A stretch of 64,000 nt of DNA from Paenibacillus sonchi (GCF_016772475.1 NZ_CP068595.1:5332001-5396000), one strand, 5' to 3'; numbered from the stretch's first letter, positions 7,801 through 17,173 are shown. Notes: a model not told the origin generated them from the sequence alone. Made by a program: numbers and translations.

Positions 7801-10461
7801 ATGAGAAAGCATAGAACTACATATATCGCATTGTTGTTAAGTACTTTTATTATTGGCCAAATGTCTGTTTATCCCGCCTCTGCCGCTCCGGCAGCAGCAA
7901 ACAACGCCGGAGCAAAGGTATCTGCAGCATCTGCCGCCAGCACCGCGCCCAAGAATCTGGGGTCCATTCCGCTGGAGGCGGGTGTCAAAGCTACGCTGGA
8001 GGATGTTAGTCTCTGGTCTCAGTCTGGCGGGAATATTCTGACCTACACACTGAACTATTCCAACTCAGGCCGCAGCAATGCAAGCCTGAGCCATTATTTT
8101 TCGCGAGTGGTTACTTCAGGAGGCTCCGTCATTCCGGGCAACCCGGTGACCGCCGACGCAGCTAAGAACAAGGTAGTTTCCAAACAAACCGAAAGGGTGA
8201 CCTACTACGTCAACATAGGCAAAATCAATTCACTCAAAGGCCTCAAAGTATCAATGTATGTATGGGACCCCAAAAGCAAAGGTTACCTGAGACACGCAGG
8301 GGCCATCAGCCTTCCGGCTAATTATTCTTCGAGTGCAGTGAGTGGCCAAAGACAGAACGTCACCATGAATAACATTCCTGTCTCTGCAGCTTCCGAATCC
8401 CTGCAGATCTACAAGTATGGCGGCAAGGTATTCGCTAAGGTTGGCATCAACTTCAGCAATGAAGGGAACAAGGTTCTCACGGACCCTGGCTATACAGCAT
8501 ACCTAATGTCTGCAAGCGGAACTGCATTCGAGCTGGCACTCGACAATTCGCTGGCCGGATATAAAATTCAGCCGCAAGAGAAAAAAACCATCTATTACGT
8601 GACTGAGATTCCGCCGTATCTGAAGACCGACAACATGAAGGTGCAATATGTCCAGAGGGATGAGACGCTTAAGTTTGAACTCCCTAAATTTTCGTACAAG
8701 CTTCCTGCGGCGGTGACCCCTGACCTGAATGTTGGCAAAGGCGCCATCAAAAAGATCGGCATCAACAGCAATACCATCGAATTGCAGTTGACTGGCGCAA
8801 ATGTCTATGGGGAAGATGCCGCAGGGATATGGACTTTCCAGTTCCGGCTTAAAAATGCCGGCAAACAAGCAGTTGTTCTGCCTACCTATGACCTTTCGGT
8901 TAGAACAGCTAAAGGCACAACCTTCCCGATCAGCTCCAATGGTGTGAGCGGAGCGAGCTTGAAACCCATGGAGGAAAAAGTGGTCCAACTGACCGCTCAG
9001 ATTCCGCTTGAGGTCGAACAGAACACACTGAAGCTGCAAATGATTGAATCGGTCAGCGGGAACAGCAGCGGCAATACGCCTAGTACGCCAGCACAAGGAA
9101 CACCAGGGACTTCGGGATCAACACCTGAGGGATCCGGGGCTGGTGGGGCTGGAGGAACCGGAGGTTCCAACTCTCCAGGCACAACCGTCTCTCCAAGTGC
9201 TACGGCTAAGCTGTCTATTCCTGTCGCTTATTTCGCCGTTCCTTACACACTCCGTGCGGACACGCAAAAAGCTATGAATTACCGGATCACCAATCAATAT
9301 GGCACTTTCGACTATAGCCTGATGTCTCTCCAGCGTTTTCCATGGAAAAATGATGACATTCTAATCGCCAAGCTGAATATCACCAATACACAATCGGTGA
9401 ACCTTACCTTGCCTGATCTTAAGGGCGCTCTAAAATTGGACAACAACGACTTGTCAGCATCTACGGACCTGTTCATGGAGAAGGAAGCTTCTTCCATTGC
9501 TCCAGGGAAAAGTGCAGAGGTATATGTATTCAGCAAAATTCCTTATACTACGGATTTCAAATCAACACGGGTCAATCTGTACTCTGTAGTGAAAGAAGAA
9601 AATGTGCCATTCCTGTCGTTGAACACGAGCAGTGTAACAGATGCCGTATACAAGGTTGACAGAGGCGGCAGCTATACCATTGTCGGAAAAGGGAAAAATG
9701 CCAAAGTGCAGGAGAACAAAACAGTCATCTACCAAGGGATTAACTCAAATATTGTTTATACTGAAATGTTCTTGAGCAGTGAAGAGAAAAGACAAAGCAA
9801 AATGGCCCGCCTTCAGGCCTACTTTAAAACCGCAGACGGACAGCTGTATGAGACCACTCCAGTACAGCCGGATATGGCGGCGACACCTGGCGGCAAGCAG
9901 CTGGTTACGTTCTGGGCGAAGCTCCCGAAATCAGTGGATGCCTCGGATGTTACACTCTATTTGGGACCTGGCATCAACGGGAACAAGTTTACAGAGGCTG
10001 GACAGGAATCCACAGGCTTCATCAATGTCTCTGCACTGGAACTTAGTCCGCAGTACATCACGCCGGTTAACAATTTGTCCAAGGTTACGCTGTATCCTTA
10101 TACCTTATCCGTTCTTAATTCAGAAGGCCGCAATGCGCGCGGCAGCGATACCATCAATATCACCATGAATTACAGCCTGCTGCGTGATATCAGCTATGAT
10201 GTCGGTTCTTTCGACCACAAGCTTGTGCTCAAAATGACCGATCCTTACGGACAGTCGCAAGAGAAGAGCCTCACGCTCGGAACGGATCTGATAGAAGGGG
10301 ACAACAACAGGTATTCCATGTCCTTCAGCAGCGAGACCTACAAAAAGCTGGCTGGCGGAACATACTCCATCAGACTGTATGATGAATTCCAGGGTGAGCG
10401 GATCGAACTGGCCAACCAGGCGTATACCTTGAAGATTGAAAGAGCGACAACCAGCGATTAA
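7801..10461 (+). CDS. Large exported beta-rich protein of unknown function
   Basis: An 886-residue protein with a Sec signal peptide (residues 1-28, hydrophobic LLLSTFII core, cleavage after ASA). The N-terminal ~410 residues contain three immunoglobulin-like units sharing a pattern of a NAGK- or NEGN-type turn followed by K-x-I/V-x-Y-V near the unit end. A Gly/Ser/Thr/Pro linker at about 420-465 leads to further beta-rich units in the C-terminal half. No catalytic motif, lipobox or sortase signal is visible. It is the first gene of an operon with an ABC exporter and membrane-fusion protein, and ends 40 nt before the ATPase. It may be an extracytoplasmic partner of the exporter or its cargo; function not recognised. 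Confidence 0.8.
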   Translation: MRKHRTTYIALLLSTFIIGQMSVYPASAAPAAANNAGAKVSAASAASTAPKNLGSIPLEAGVKATLEDVSLWSQSGGNILTYTLNYSNSGRSNASLSHYFSRVVTSGGSVIPGNPVTADAAKNKVVSKQTERVTYYVNIGKINSLKGLKVSMYVWDPKSKGYLRHAGAISLPANYSSSAVSGQRQNVTMNNIPVSAASESLQIYKYGGKVFAKVGINFSNEGNKVLTDPGYTAYLMSASGTAFELALDNSLAGYKIQPQEKKTIYYVTEIPPYLKTDNMKVQYVQRDETLKFELPKFSYKLPAAVTPDLNVGKGAIKKIGINSNTIELQLTGANVYGEDAAGIWTFQFRLKNAGKQAVVLPTYDLSVRTAKGTTFPISSNGVSGASLKPMEEKVVQLTAQIPLEVEQNTLKLQMIESVSGNSSGNTPSTPAQGTPGTSGSTPEGSGAGGAGGTGGSNSPGTTVSPSATAKLSIPVAYFAVPYTLRADTQKAMNYRITNQYGTFDYSLMSLQRFPWKNDDILIAKLNITNTQSVNLTLPDLKGALKLDNNDLSASTDLFMEKEASSIAPGKSAEVYVFSKIPYTTDFKSTRVNLYSVVKEENVPFLSLNTSSVTDAVYKVDRGGSYTIVGKGKNAKVQENKTVIYQGINSNIVYTEMFLSSEEKRQSKMARLQAYFKTADGQLYETTPVQPDMAATPGGKQLVTFWAKLPKSVDASDVTLYLGPGINGNKFTEAGQESTGFINVSALELSPQYITPVNNLSKVTLYPYTLSVLNSEGRNARGSDTINITMNYSLLRDISYDVGSFDHKLVLKMTDPYGQSQEKSLTLGTDLIEGDNNRYSMSFSSETYKKLAGGTYSIRLYDEFQGERIELANQAYTLKIERATTSD

Positions 10462-10501
10462 CGGATAAGCAATGATATCAAAGTACAAAAAGGAGCAGCT
10501 T

Positions 10502-11227
10502 ATGTTGCGAGTGGAGAATATATCACATACGTTTAAAAGCGGCAGTGAAGTGACGCCGGTGCTTCATAACATCAGCTTTGAGGTGAATCAGGGCGATATG
10601 GTCGCCCTGCTGGGCAGCTCGGGCTCCGGCAAATCCACAATGCTGAATTTGATGGCGGGCCTGATGAAGCCGACAGAAGGTCATATTTATATTGCCGACC
10701 AGGATATTGTCAAGATGGGTGAGAACAAGCTGGCGGTATTCCGGCGCAAAAATATCGGGTTCATCTTTCAGGCTTATGAGCTGATCACCAGCCTGACGGT
10801 ACGCGAAAACGTGGAGCTGCCGCTTGTCTTTCAATCCGTCTCACCGTCGGTCCGCAAGAAAAAATCGCTTGCCCTGCTGGAGGCGGTGGGGATCCCGGAC
10901 AAATCGGAGATGTTTCCCTCTCAGCTGTCCGGGGGCCAGCAGCAGCGGGTCAGTATTGCCCGTTCGCTGATTACGGAGCCGTCAATTATTTTTGCGGATG
11001 AACCTACCGGTAATCTGGATACCACAACAGAAGAAGAGATTATTAGCATATTGATTGATTTGAACAAAAAAATGAAAACCACGTTCATTGTGGTCACGCA
11101 TGAGCCTGAGGTGGCGGAGCATATGCAGCGTATCTTTACGCTGCGGGACGGCCACATGATTACAGAAAAACGCGGTACCGCTGAATCAGAACCTGCAGAG
11201 GGGGTCCCTGACAGTGAGAATTCTTGA
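10502..11227 (+). CDS. ABC transporter ATPase, LolD/MacB type
   Basis: A 241-residue ATP-binding subunit. Walker A is GSSGSGKST, the Q-loop region is FIFQAYELI, the signature is LSGGQQQRVSIARSL, Walker B plus D-loop is IIFADEPTGNLD, and the switch His is in VVTHEPE. ATG 10502 is preferred to ATG 10472 because AAAGGAG lies 7 nt upstream. It is followed by an overlapping FtsX-type permease and a membrane-fusion protein, so it powers a MacAB-like mechanotransmission complex. Substrate unknown: peptide, lipid or antibiotic efflux are all possible. Confidence 0.93.
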   Translation: MLRVENISHTFKSGSEVTPVLHNISFEVNQGDMVALLGSSGSGKSTMLNLMAGLMKPTEGHIYIADQDIVKMGENKLAVFRRKNIGFIFQAYELITSLTVRENVELPLVFQSVSPSVRKKKSLALLEAVGIPDKSEMFPSQLSGGQQQRVSIARSLITEPSIIFADEPTGNLDTTTEEEIISILIDLNKKMKTTFIVVTHEPEVAEHMQRIFTLRDGHMITEKRGTAESEPAEGVPDSENS

Positions 11228-12602
11228 TGTGACCCGTTTGGCATGGGGCCAGATTAAACGGAGAAAGGTTGTAACGGGTCTGTGTATGCTGGGGCTCTCT
11301 ATCGGCTGTTCGGCTATTGTCGTTGCCTTGAGTCTTGGCGACTCTGTACAGAGCTACGTCAGCCGTGAAGTCACGGCCCAGTTTAAAATGGATGAAATTA
11401 CCGTGATGCCGAATGAAGGGGTATCGCAAGGCGGCGGCCCCACCGCGACCAAAACAGGGGCCAATTCGAATGTCGGAAAGCTGACTGAACAGAAGCTTGA
11501 GATTATCAGGGGACTCAAGCATGTCACGGCTGCCGCTCCATTTCAAGATGCCGGATACTTTGAACTTTTAACCACTGACAACAAAATATCCAACTTCAAC
11601 TTAGTGGTGACTGACCTCAGCCTGCTGACCAAATATGATTTTTCTTTTCAGCAAGGTATGCCCAGCAAACAAATTGGCAGCGTAGTGCTTAACTACGGCG
11701 CCACGATTGGGCTTATGGATATAGAAACCCAAAAGAAGCTGATGGAGAGTTTGAGCAGCAATTCCTATGACCCTGAAGTAATGCGGCAATATGATGAACT
11801 GTCCAGAATGCCTTCTAATTTGTACAGACAGCAGGTTCAATTCAGACATAGTGACTACGAAACTTCAACCGGTGGTGTGAAAAGCTACCTCAGCTCCCAG
11901 CTTCAAGTGGCCGGCATATTGAAAAAAGCGGATGGGATGAGCGCTGATCAAGCTATGTATGATAAGAAGATCTATGTATCCCAAGAAACTTATGACAGGC
12001 TTAAGGATGAATTCAACATAAAGCCGGATAAACCCGAAATGGGTCAAACCTACAATCAAGCGCTTATCCGGGTAGATAACCAGGATAATTTACCTCAAGT
12101 AGAGACACTGATTAAGAAGCTGACCCTGAACACGAGCAACAACCTATATCAACTGGAACAGCTCAAGTCCCAATTTGCCATGTTCAAAATGGTAGCCTTA
12201 GGAGTGGGCGGATTTATCCTGATTATTGCTTCCATCTCCATCATCGTAGCTATGACGATGTCTACGCACCAGCGGCGGCGGCAGATCGGGATTATGAAGG
12301 TGCTGGGCTCCAACATGAGGCAAATCCGTACTATGTTCATCATGGAGGCTGCTTTGCTGGGCTTTATGGGAGGATTGCTCGGGATTGGTTTTTCATATCT
12401 GATTGTGGAGGGCATTAACAAGCTCGTCAGCAGCTCTGGACAAATGACAATGGGTACTGGCGAGAGTCTTGTCGTTTCAATTCCGCTGAACTCCATTCCC
12501 GTTGGTATTGTTTTTGCAGTATTAACCGGGGTGTTATCAGGGATATATCCGGCAATCAGTGCAGCAAGAACCAATGCGCTCACTGCGATCAAACGGGATT
12601 AG
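11214..12602 (+). CDS. ABC transporter permease, MacB/FtsX family
   Basis: 462 residues with the MacB topology: one N-terminal membrane helix (about 20-40), a large extracytoplasmic domain (about 45-315), and three C-terminal helices making the FtsX domain, including RRRQIGIMKVLGSN after the second helix. The ending YPAISAARTNALTAIKRD is typical for the family. The GTG start at 11214 lies inside the end of the ATPase gene, so translation is coupled. It partners the ATPase and the downstream fusion protein. Confidence 0.9.
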   Translation: MRILDVTRLAWGQIKRRKVVTGLCMLGLSIGCSAIVVALSLGDSVQSYVSREVTAQFKMDEITVMPNEGVSQGGGPTATKTGANSNVGKLTEQKLEIIRGLKHVTAAAPFQDAGYFELLTTDNKISNFNLVVTDLSLLTKYDFSFQQGMPSKQIGSVVLNYGATIGLMDIETQKKLMESLSSNSYDPEVMRQYDELSRMPSNLYRQQVQFRHSDYETSTGGVKSYLSSQLQVAGILKKADGMSADQAMYDKKIYVSQETYDRLKDEFNIKPDKPEMGQTYNQALIRVDNQDNLPQVETLIKKLTLNTSNNLYQLEQLKSQFAMFKMVALGVGGFILIIASISIIVAMTMSTHQRRRQIGIMKVLGSNMRQIRTMFIMEAALLGFMGGLLGIGFSYLIVEGINKLVSSSGQMTMGTGESLVVSIPLNSIPVGIVFAVLTGVLSGIYPAISAARTNALTAIKRD

Positions 12603-12632
12603 CCATTTATAAGCTGAAAGGAAGTCACAGGA

Positions 12633-13721
12633 ATGAAGAGGATTATAAAGTGGATTATCATAGTGGCGATACTGGCGGTCGCCGGTTATTTTATCTATGA
12701 CAAAATGAGTAAACCCAAAGAGCAGCTTCAGCCAGTAGAGCCGGCGCAGGTCATCTCTTTCCCGGTAACCAAAGAATCGATGACAAAATCTATCCAGATT
12801 AAAGGCACATCAAAGTATGAGCATGAAACCCTGGTCTATGCTCCATTTGCTTCCAAAGTAACGGAATGGAAAGTAGAAAACGGCGGACAAGTGAAAAAAG
12901 GCGCAGTGATGTATACGCTGGACACTGAAACACTCAAGAATGAAATTGCCACCCAGGAAGCAACGATACGCAAAGCTAAATTGGAAGCCGAGCTGAATGC
13001 CTTCGTCAGCCAACAGACTGAGGAGTCTGCGGCTGTCGGTGCTACTGAAGCCGAACGGTTAAAAGCGCTGGCCACCCAAGAGACTTCAAGAATCGGCGAT
13101 GACTTAAACCAGGTAAATGCGGAGATTCAAGCACGGGAAATTGCGGACAAGAAAAAGAAGATTCAGTCAGCGAGCTATCGTGCCCCTTCTTCAGGAATTT
13201 TCCTGTTCGACAATGCCAGTGAAATTCCACGTATGGTAACCGACAACCAGTACCTCGGCAAAATCGTGGACCTCAGCAAATTGCAGTTTATCGCTCTGGT
13301 GGGTGAACAGGATGTCTTCAACATCAAGCCGGGAATGAAGGTAAAGGTCAAAATGACAGCTTCCAAGGATGTGAAGCTGACCGGAGTAGTAAAAAAGGTA
13401 TCCAAATTTGCCACGACTGTATCGGCCAAGGATACAACAACCACCCAAGCGCCACAGTTTGAAGTGGTCATTTCGCTTGAGCCGAATGAGCTTTTAATTG
13501 GCGGCCTCAGCTTGACTGGCGAGATTGAAACCTTGCGCAAAGATAACGTTACTGCGGTATCCAACATTGCTATCATTCATGAAGGGGATCTCTCTTACGT
13601 CATGCTGGACAAAGGCAATGGGCAAACAGAAAAGGTACAAGTTAAAACCGGATTGGAAACGACGGACAAGGTAGAGATTCTGTCCGGACTAAAACCCGGC
13701 GACACCGTAGTGCTTCAGTAG
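12633..13721 (+). CDS. Efflux membrane-fusion (HlyD/MacA-like) protein
   Basis: A 362-residue periplasmic-adaptor homologue anchored by one N-terminal helix (residues 4-22). It has a biotinyl/lipoyl-like half motif (VTEWKVENGGQVKKGAVMYTLD region, ~70-95), a short coiled coil rich in Glu/Lys/Ala (~95-170), the second lipoyl half (ASYRAPSSGIFLF), then beta-barrel and membrane-proximal domains (KPGMKVKVKM, GLKPGDTVVLQ). In Gram-positive bacteria such proteins bridge the exporter to the wall zone. It is the last gene of the operon, 30 nt after the permease, and is followed by a strong terminator. Confidence 0.9.
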   Translation: MKRIIKWIIIVAILAVAGYFIYDKMSKPKEQLQPVEPAQVISFPVTKESMTKSIQIKGTSKYEHETLVYAPFASKVTEWKVENGGQVKKGAVMYTLDTETLKNEIATQEATIRKAKLEAELNAFVSQQTEESAAVGATEAERLKALATQETSRIGDDLNQVNAEIQAREIADKKKKIQSASYRAPSSGIFLFDNASEIPRMVTDNQYLGKIVDLSKLQFIALVGEQDVFNIKPGMKVKVKMTASKDVKLTGVVKKVSKFATTVSAKDTTTTQAPQFEVVISLEPNELLIGGLSLTGEIETLRKDNVTAVSNIAIIHEGDLSYVMLDKGNGQTEKVQVKTGLETTDKVEILSGLKPGDTVVLQ

Positions 13722-13770
13722 AACCCGTTATTTCGGGGAGACACAAGCCATACAGCCGATGCATATCGAG

Positions 13771-13814
13771 AAGAAGTAATTTATCCGCATTAGTGGACGG
13801 ATTACTTCTTTTCT
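13771..13814. terminator. Bidirectional terminator between convergent genes
   Basis: AAGAAGTAAT (13771-13780) pairs perfectly with ATTACTTCTT (13801-13810). T runs follow on the plus strand and A/T-rich sequence on the minus strand. It serves the efflux operon and the convergent GH3 gene. Confidence 0.85.
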
Positions 13815-13816
13815 TG

Positions 13817-15166
13817 TTATTTAGATAGTTTACTGCGCCATAGTTTGATTTCATTGTTAAGTTCAGCAAGATCAGGGACGGGAACCGGCTTGTCAGTCAA
13901 CCTGTATTTCTGCTTCAGAGCCAAAATACGGTAGACACTTTCATTGATCCTTGACTCGTCGAGCGTACCGCCGCGAACGCTTTGCAGCAATGCCTTCCGG
14001 GCCAGCTGCTCATTCTCATATCCATGAGCGATGAGCAGGATGTCGCAGCCTGCATTAACGGTCTCTATTGCTGCGCTGCCAAGATCAAAATGCTTCATAA
14101 TGGCTCCCATGGTCAGGTCGTCCGTGATCACCACACCCTGGTATCCCATATCACCGCGAAGCTGATCACCGATAATAATCCGGGATAACGATGCCGGGTA
14201 GTCGGGATCAATTTGGGGAAACAAAATATGCGCCACCATGACCGCGTCTGCTTTCTCCTTGAAGGCGGCCTGGAAAGGGAGCCATTCCAGCTTGGCGAGC
14301 TGGGAAGCGCTCTTGTTCACCACCGGGAGCTCCAGGTGAGAGTCGACCGAAGTATCCCCGTGTCCGGGGAAATGCTTGACCACCGGCACAACGCCTTCGC
14401 TCTCTATGCCCTTCAATTCAGCAATCCCCAGCTTGCTCACTATGCTGGCAGAGCTGCCGAATGAACGGTCGCCGATGACAGGGTTGTCCGGATTGCTGTT
14501 GATGTCGAGGACAGGCGCAAAATTCATATTGAACCCGCCTGCCCGCACTTCCCGGGCCAGCAGCTTGCCCATCGTCCCGGCTGCGACTGAATCATTGCTA
14601 TTGCCCACTTTGCTGTTTGAGGGGATGGAGGCATATTCCTTAGGCATCCGGCTCACCTTGCCGCCTTCCTGGTCGACACTCATGAATAGCGGAGCGGGAT
14701 TTGTTGTGTTGCTCTTTTTCAGCGCATTAATGAGATTGACCATACCTTTCAGATCCTTGATGTTGTCCGCATAAAGGATAATTCCGCCGACTTTGTCGTC
14801 CGTGATCATCCTTTTTGCTTCTGCCTCCAGTGTGGTGCCGTCAATCCCGACAAGCAGCATTTGCCCGATTTTTTCTTCCAGGGTCATTCCGGCAATTTTT
14901 CTGGTCAGCGCGTCAACCTCCTGGGTGGAGACCGGACCTGACTCAGCGGCCGGCGGCCGGGAAGCCTCCGGGGAAGAGGAGGGACCTACCGGCTGCTCCG
15001 GCGCAGCCCCTGTTGCCGGGGAAGGGGCGGGAGCGGCGGTCCTGGATGGTGTGGCAGTATTGCTGTTACATCCCGTTGCAAGCAGCAAGAGCAGGATAAG
15101 GGCCGTTAGAATGTGTATACTATAATACAGGCTTTTCATTTTTTTTAGCGGTTTTAACCCTGACAT
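13817..15166 (-). CDS. nagZ: GH3 beta-N-acetylhexosaminidase lipoprotein
   Basis: A 449-residue NagZ-type enzyme for muropeptide or cell-wall recycling. It has a lipoprotein signal with lipobox LLATGC near residue 33 and a Pro/Ala/Ser-rich tether (~38-75). The GH3 barrel carries KHFPGHGDTSVDSH, the loop with the catalytic Asp-His dyad of bacterial NagZ, and the nucleophile Asp lies in VVITDDLTMGAI. As in other Gram-positive homologues it should act outside the membrane and cleave GlcNAc from peptidoglycan fragments. The upstream ATG is taken as start; its ribosome site (GGAAGG) is about 14 nt away. A MurNAc-tripeptide amidase partner is not adjacent. Confidence 0.88.
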   Translation of the reverse strand: MSGLKPLKKMKSLYYSIHILTALILLLLLATGCNSNTATPSRTAAPAPSPATGAAPEQPVGPSSSPEASRPPAAESGPVSTQEVDALTRKIAGMTLEEKIGQMLLVGIDGTTLEAEAKRMITDDKVGGIILYADNIKDLKGMVNLINALKKSNTTNPAPLFMSVDQEGGKVSRMPKEYASIPSNSKVGNSNDSVAAGTMGKLLAREVRAGGFNMNFAPVLDINSNPDNPVIGDRSFGSSASIVSKLGIAELKGIESEGVVPVVKHFPGHGDTSVDSHLELPVVNKSASQLAKLEWLPFQAAFKEKADAVMVAHILFPQIDPDYPASLSRIIIGDQLRGDMGYQGVVITDDLTMGAIMKHFDLGSAAIETVNAGCDILLIAHGYENEQLARKALLQSVRGGTLDESRINESVYRILALKQKYRLTDKPVPVPDLAELNNEIKLWRSKLSK

Positions 15167-15327
15167 AGGAGCTTCATCATCCTTCCTTTTTTATTTATAA
15201 TATCATGTTCAGGTACCAAGATTTGTTGTATCATGTCCAATCTTTAACCGTACAATACCATTATTAAGAGTACTGCCGTTGTACTTGCTGACTGCCAGTT
15301 GCGGTGATAAGATAAGAAAGGATATCT

Positions 15328-15342
15328 ACATAATAATTAAAA
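15328..15342 (+). promoter_or_regulatory. PerR/Fur-like box candidate upstream of ferritin
   Basis: ACATAATAATTAAAA matches 11 of the 14 defined positions of the TTATAATnATTATAA box. It lies 25-39 nt before the ferritin start. Peroxide- or iron-responsive control of ferritin is common, but the AT-rich context makes chance matches likely. Confidence 0.35.
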
Positions 15343-15366
15343 TTTGAAGGATGAGGAGACTGTCTA

Positions 15367-15870
15367 ATGAAAGATGAATTAGTGAATGCTCTGAATGAAC
15401 AGATGAACTTTGAGTTTTATTCGGCTCACGTATACCTGGCAATGGCCGCGTATTGCTCCGGTGAAAGTCTCGACGGTTTCGCTAATTTTTTCCTGATCCA
15501 GGCGGAAGAAGAACGCTTCCACGCAATGAAAATCTACAAATTTCTGAATGACCGCGATTTCCGCGCAACCCTGGCTGCACTTCCTGAGCCTAAAAACGAG
15601 TATTCATCGATGCTGGACGCCTTTGAACATGCGTTCGCGCACGAACAGCAGAACACGACAAGATTCTATCATTTGGCTGACCTGGCGCTCGATGAACGTG
15701 AACATGCGACAATCTATTTCTTGAAATGGTTCATTGATGAGCAGGTGGAGGAAGAGGCGTTGTTCAGCAATATTATCGCCAAGCTGAAGCGGATTGAAAC
15801 CGACAGCAATGCTTTCTACATGCTGGATGCTGAATTTGCAGGACGCACTTTCACCGCTCCGGCTGAATAA
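15367..15870 (+). CDS. ftnA: Ferritin (non-haem, FtnA type)
   Basis: A 167-residue ferritin that stores iron in a 24-mer shell. The diiron ferroxidase ligands are present: Glu16, Glu49, His52 (EEERFH), Glu93, Gln126 and Glu129 (DEQVEEE). They match the E. coli FtnA set with an offset of one residue. No haem-binding Met of bacterioferritin is evident. ATG 15367 is preceded by GGATGAGGAG. It is monocistronic, with a strong terminator downstream. Confidence 0.95.
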   Translation: MKDELVNALNEQMNFEFYSAHVYLAMAAYCSGESLDGFANFFLIQAEEERFHAMKIYKFLNDRDFRATLAALPEPKNEYSSMLDAFEHAFAHEQQNTTRFYHLADLALDEREHATIYFLKWFIDEQVEEEALFSNIIAKLKRIETDSNAFYMLDAEFAGRTFTAPAE

Positions 15871-15896
15871 GAAACATCCCGTTTATTTAACTTACG

Positions 15897-15933
15897 CCCC
15901 TCCGGACCGGAAGCTCAGGTCAGGAGGGGTTTT
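15897..15933 (+). terminator. Rho-independent terminator of ferritin gene
   Basis: CCCCTCC (15897-15903) pairs with GGAGGGG (15923-15929), followed by TTTT. Confidence 0.85.
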
Positions 15934-16110
15934 GTCTGCCAAGAGGATTTAACAAACCTCTCGTCCGGCACCGCCGAAGCTAAAGTTGAACAGGGGCAAA
16001 CTATGTTGCAGGCGGCAAAACAATTCCGGGCTGCCAACTCTATTTAGCAGGGGGAACACTTGCGCGGCCCGGCAACACTGTTTCTCTAGACCCACCCGCT
16101 ATTCAGAGTG

Positions 16111-16128
16111 TAGTATAGAACGATACTA
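16111..16128 (+). promoter_or_regulatory. Inverted repeat just upstream of the CDF exporter gene
   Basis: TAGTAT-agaacg-ATACTA, a perfect 6-bp inverted repeat, ends 6 nt before the GGAGGT ribosome site. The 180 nt before it (about 15935-16110) are GC-rich and contain several CAGG-GGCAA-like strings but no gene. The site could be an operator for a metal regulator or an RNA hairpin. Confidence 0.35.
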
Positions 16129-16148
16129 TTCTTTGGAGGTTCTTTGGC

Positions 16149-17012
16149 TTGGAAAACTACAGTGACATCAAACAAAGTGAAAAAGGCGCGTGGCTGAGTC
16201 TGTTTGCCTACATAATGCTGTCTGCGGTCAAACTATTGATAGGTACAGCTTCAGGCTCTCAGGCACTGCTGGCCGACGGCCTTAACAACAGCACGGATAT
16301 TATTGCCTCCCTGGCAATTCTGGCCGGACTCAAGATTTCCAGAAGACCGCCGGACTCCAATCACAGCTACGGGCATTTTAGAGCGGAAACCGTGGCTGCG
16401 CTGGTTGCCTCTTTCATTATGATGGCTGTAGGACTTCAAGTTCTGTACCAGGGTGTGAACAAATTCATTCAGCCCGCACTCGAAACCCCGGATCTCATTG
16501 CTGCATGGACGGCAGCCGGCTGCGCGGTAGTTATGTTCGCGGTTTACATGTACAACGTCCGGCTGGCCCGCAAGCTGAACAGCAATGCTATGCTGGCGGT
16601 TGCCCAAGATAACCGGTCAGATGCGCTCGTTAGTATTGGAGCTTTTACCGGGATTATCGGTGCGCAATTTGGTCTGCCCTGGCTCGATCCACTGACCGGA
16701 ATCATTGTCGGGTTAATGATCTGCAAGACGGCATGGGAGATCTTCCGCAAAGCCACACATGATCTTACTGACGGCTTCGACGCCAATGAACTTGAGCTGA
16801 TGAAACAGACGGTTGCCGAGATTCAAGGGGTAGAATCCATTAAAGATATCAAAGCCCGGATCCACGGGAATAATGTGCTGGTGGATACTACTGTATGTGT
16901 AGACTCCAACCTAAATGTGGTCCAGAGCCATGACATCACGGAAGAGATTAAAGATCAGCTGAAGGACCGGCACCAGGTGTCTAATGTATTGGTACATATA
17001 GAGCCGGTATAA
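16149..17012 (+). CDS. Cation diffusion facilitator, probably Mn(II) exporter
   Basis: A 287-residue CDF transporter with six membrane helices (about 15-200) and a cytoplasmic ferredoxin-like domain (about 205-287). The metal site reads N-x3-D in helix 2 (ADGLNNSTDI) and D-x3-D in helix 5 (DNRSDALVS). This N-D-D-D set is associated with manganese-type CDF proteins such as B. subtilis MneP/MneS, whereas zinc members carry His. The TTG start is supported by GGAGGT 8 nt upstream. It likely protects against Mn excess. Specificity is inferred from ligands only. Confidence 0.88.
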   Translation: MENYSDIKQSEKGAWLSLFAYIMLSAVKLLIGTASGSQALLADGLNNSTDIIASLAILAGLKISRRPPDSNHSYGHFRAETVAALVASFIMMAVGLQVLYQGVNKFIQPALETPDLIAAWTAAGCAVVMFAVYMYNVRLARKLNSNAMLAVAQDNRSDALVSIGAFTGIIGAQFGLPWLDPLTGIIVGLMICKTAWEIFRKATHDLTDGFDANELELMKQTVAEIQGVESIKDIKARIHGNNVLVDTTVCVDSNLNVVQSHDITEEIKDQLKDRHQVSNVLVHIEPV

Positions 17013-17053
17013 CTGGCTAATGCAAAGATCCGGTCATTCACAAAAAAATTAAG

Positions 17054-17077
17054 GCCTGAGCAATCAGGCTTTTTTTG
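17054..17077 (+). terminator. Rho-independent terminator
   Basis: GCCTGA-gcaa-TCAGGC (17054-17069) is followed by seven T. It ends the CDF gene. Confidence 0.88.
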
Positions 17078-17173
17078 CTGCATTTTGGCAGATATGCGTT
17101 TGACAACCTTTCAAAGTTGAAGCAAAATAGAAGGGTCATGATGTAAATTTGAGTGATATAGGGAGAATAATGC

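Noticed and set aside
15935..16110. Possible NiCo (czcD) or Mn (yybP-ykoY) riboswitch before the CDF gene
   Set aside because: GGCAA-like strings occur, but I could not arrange them in the order and helices of either class, and the Mn-riboswitch GGGGAGUAG core is absent.
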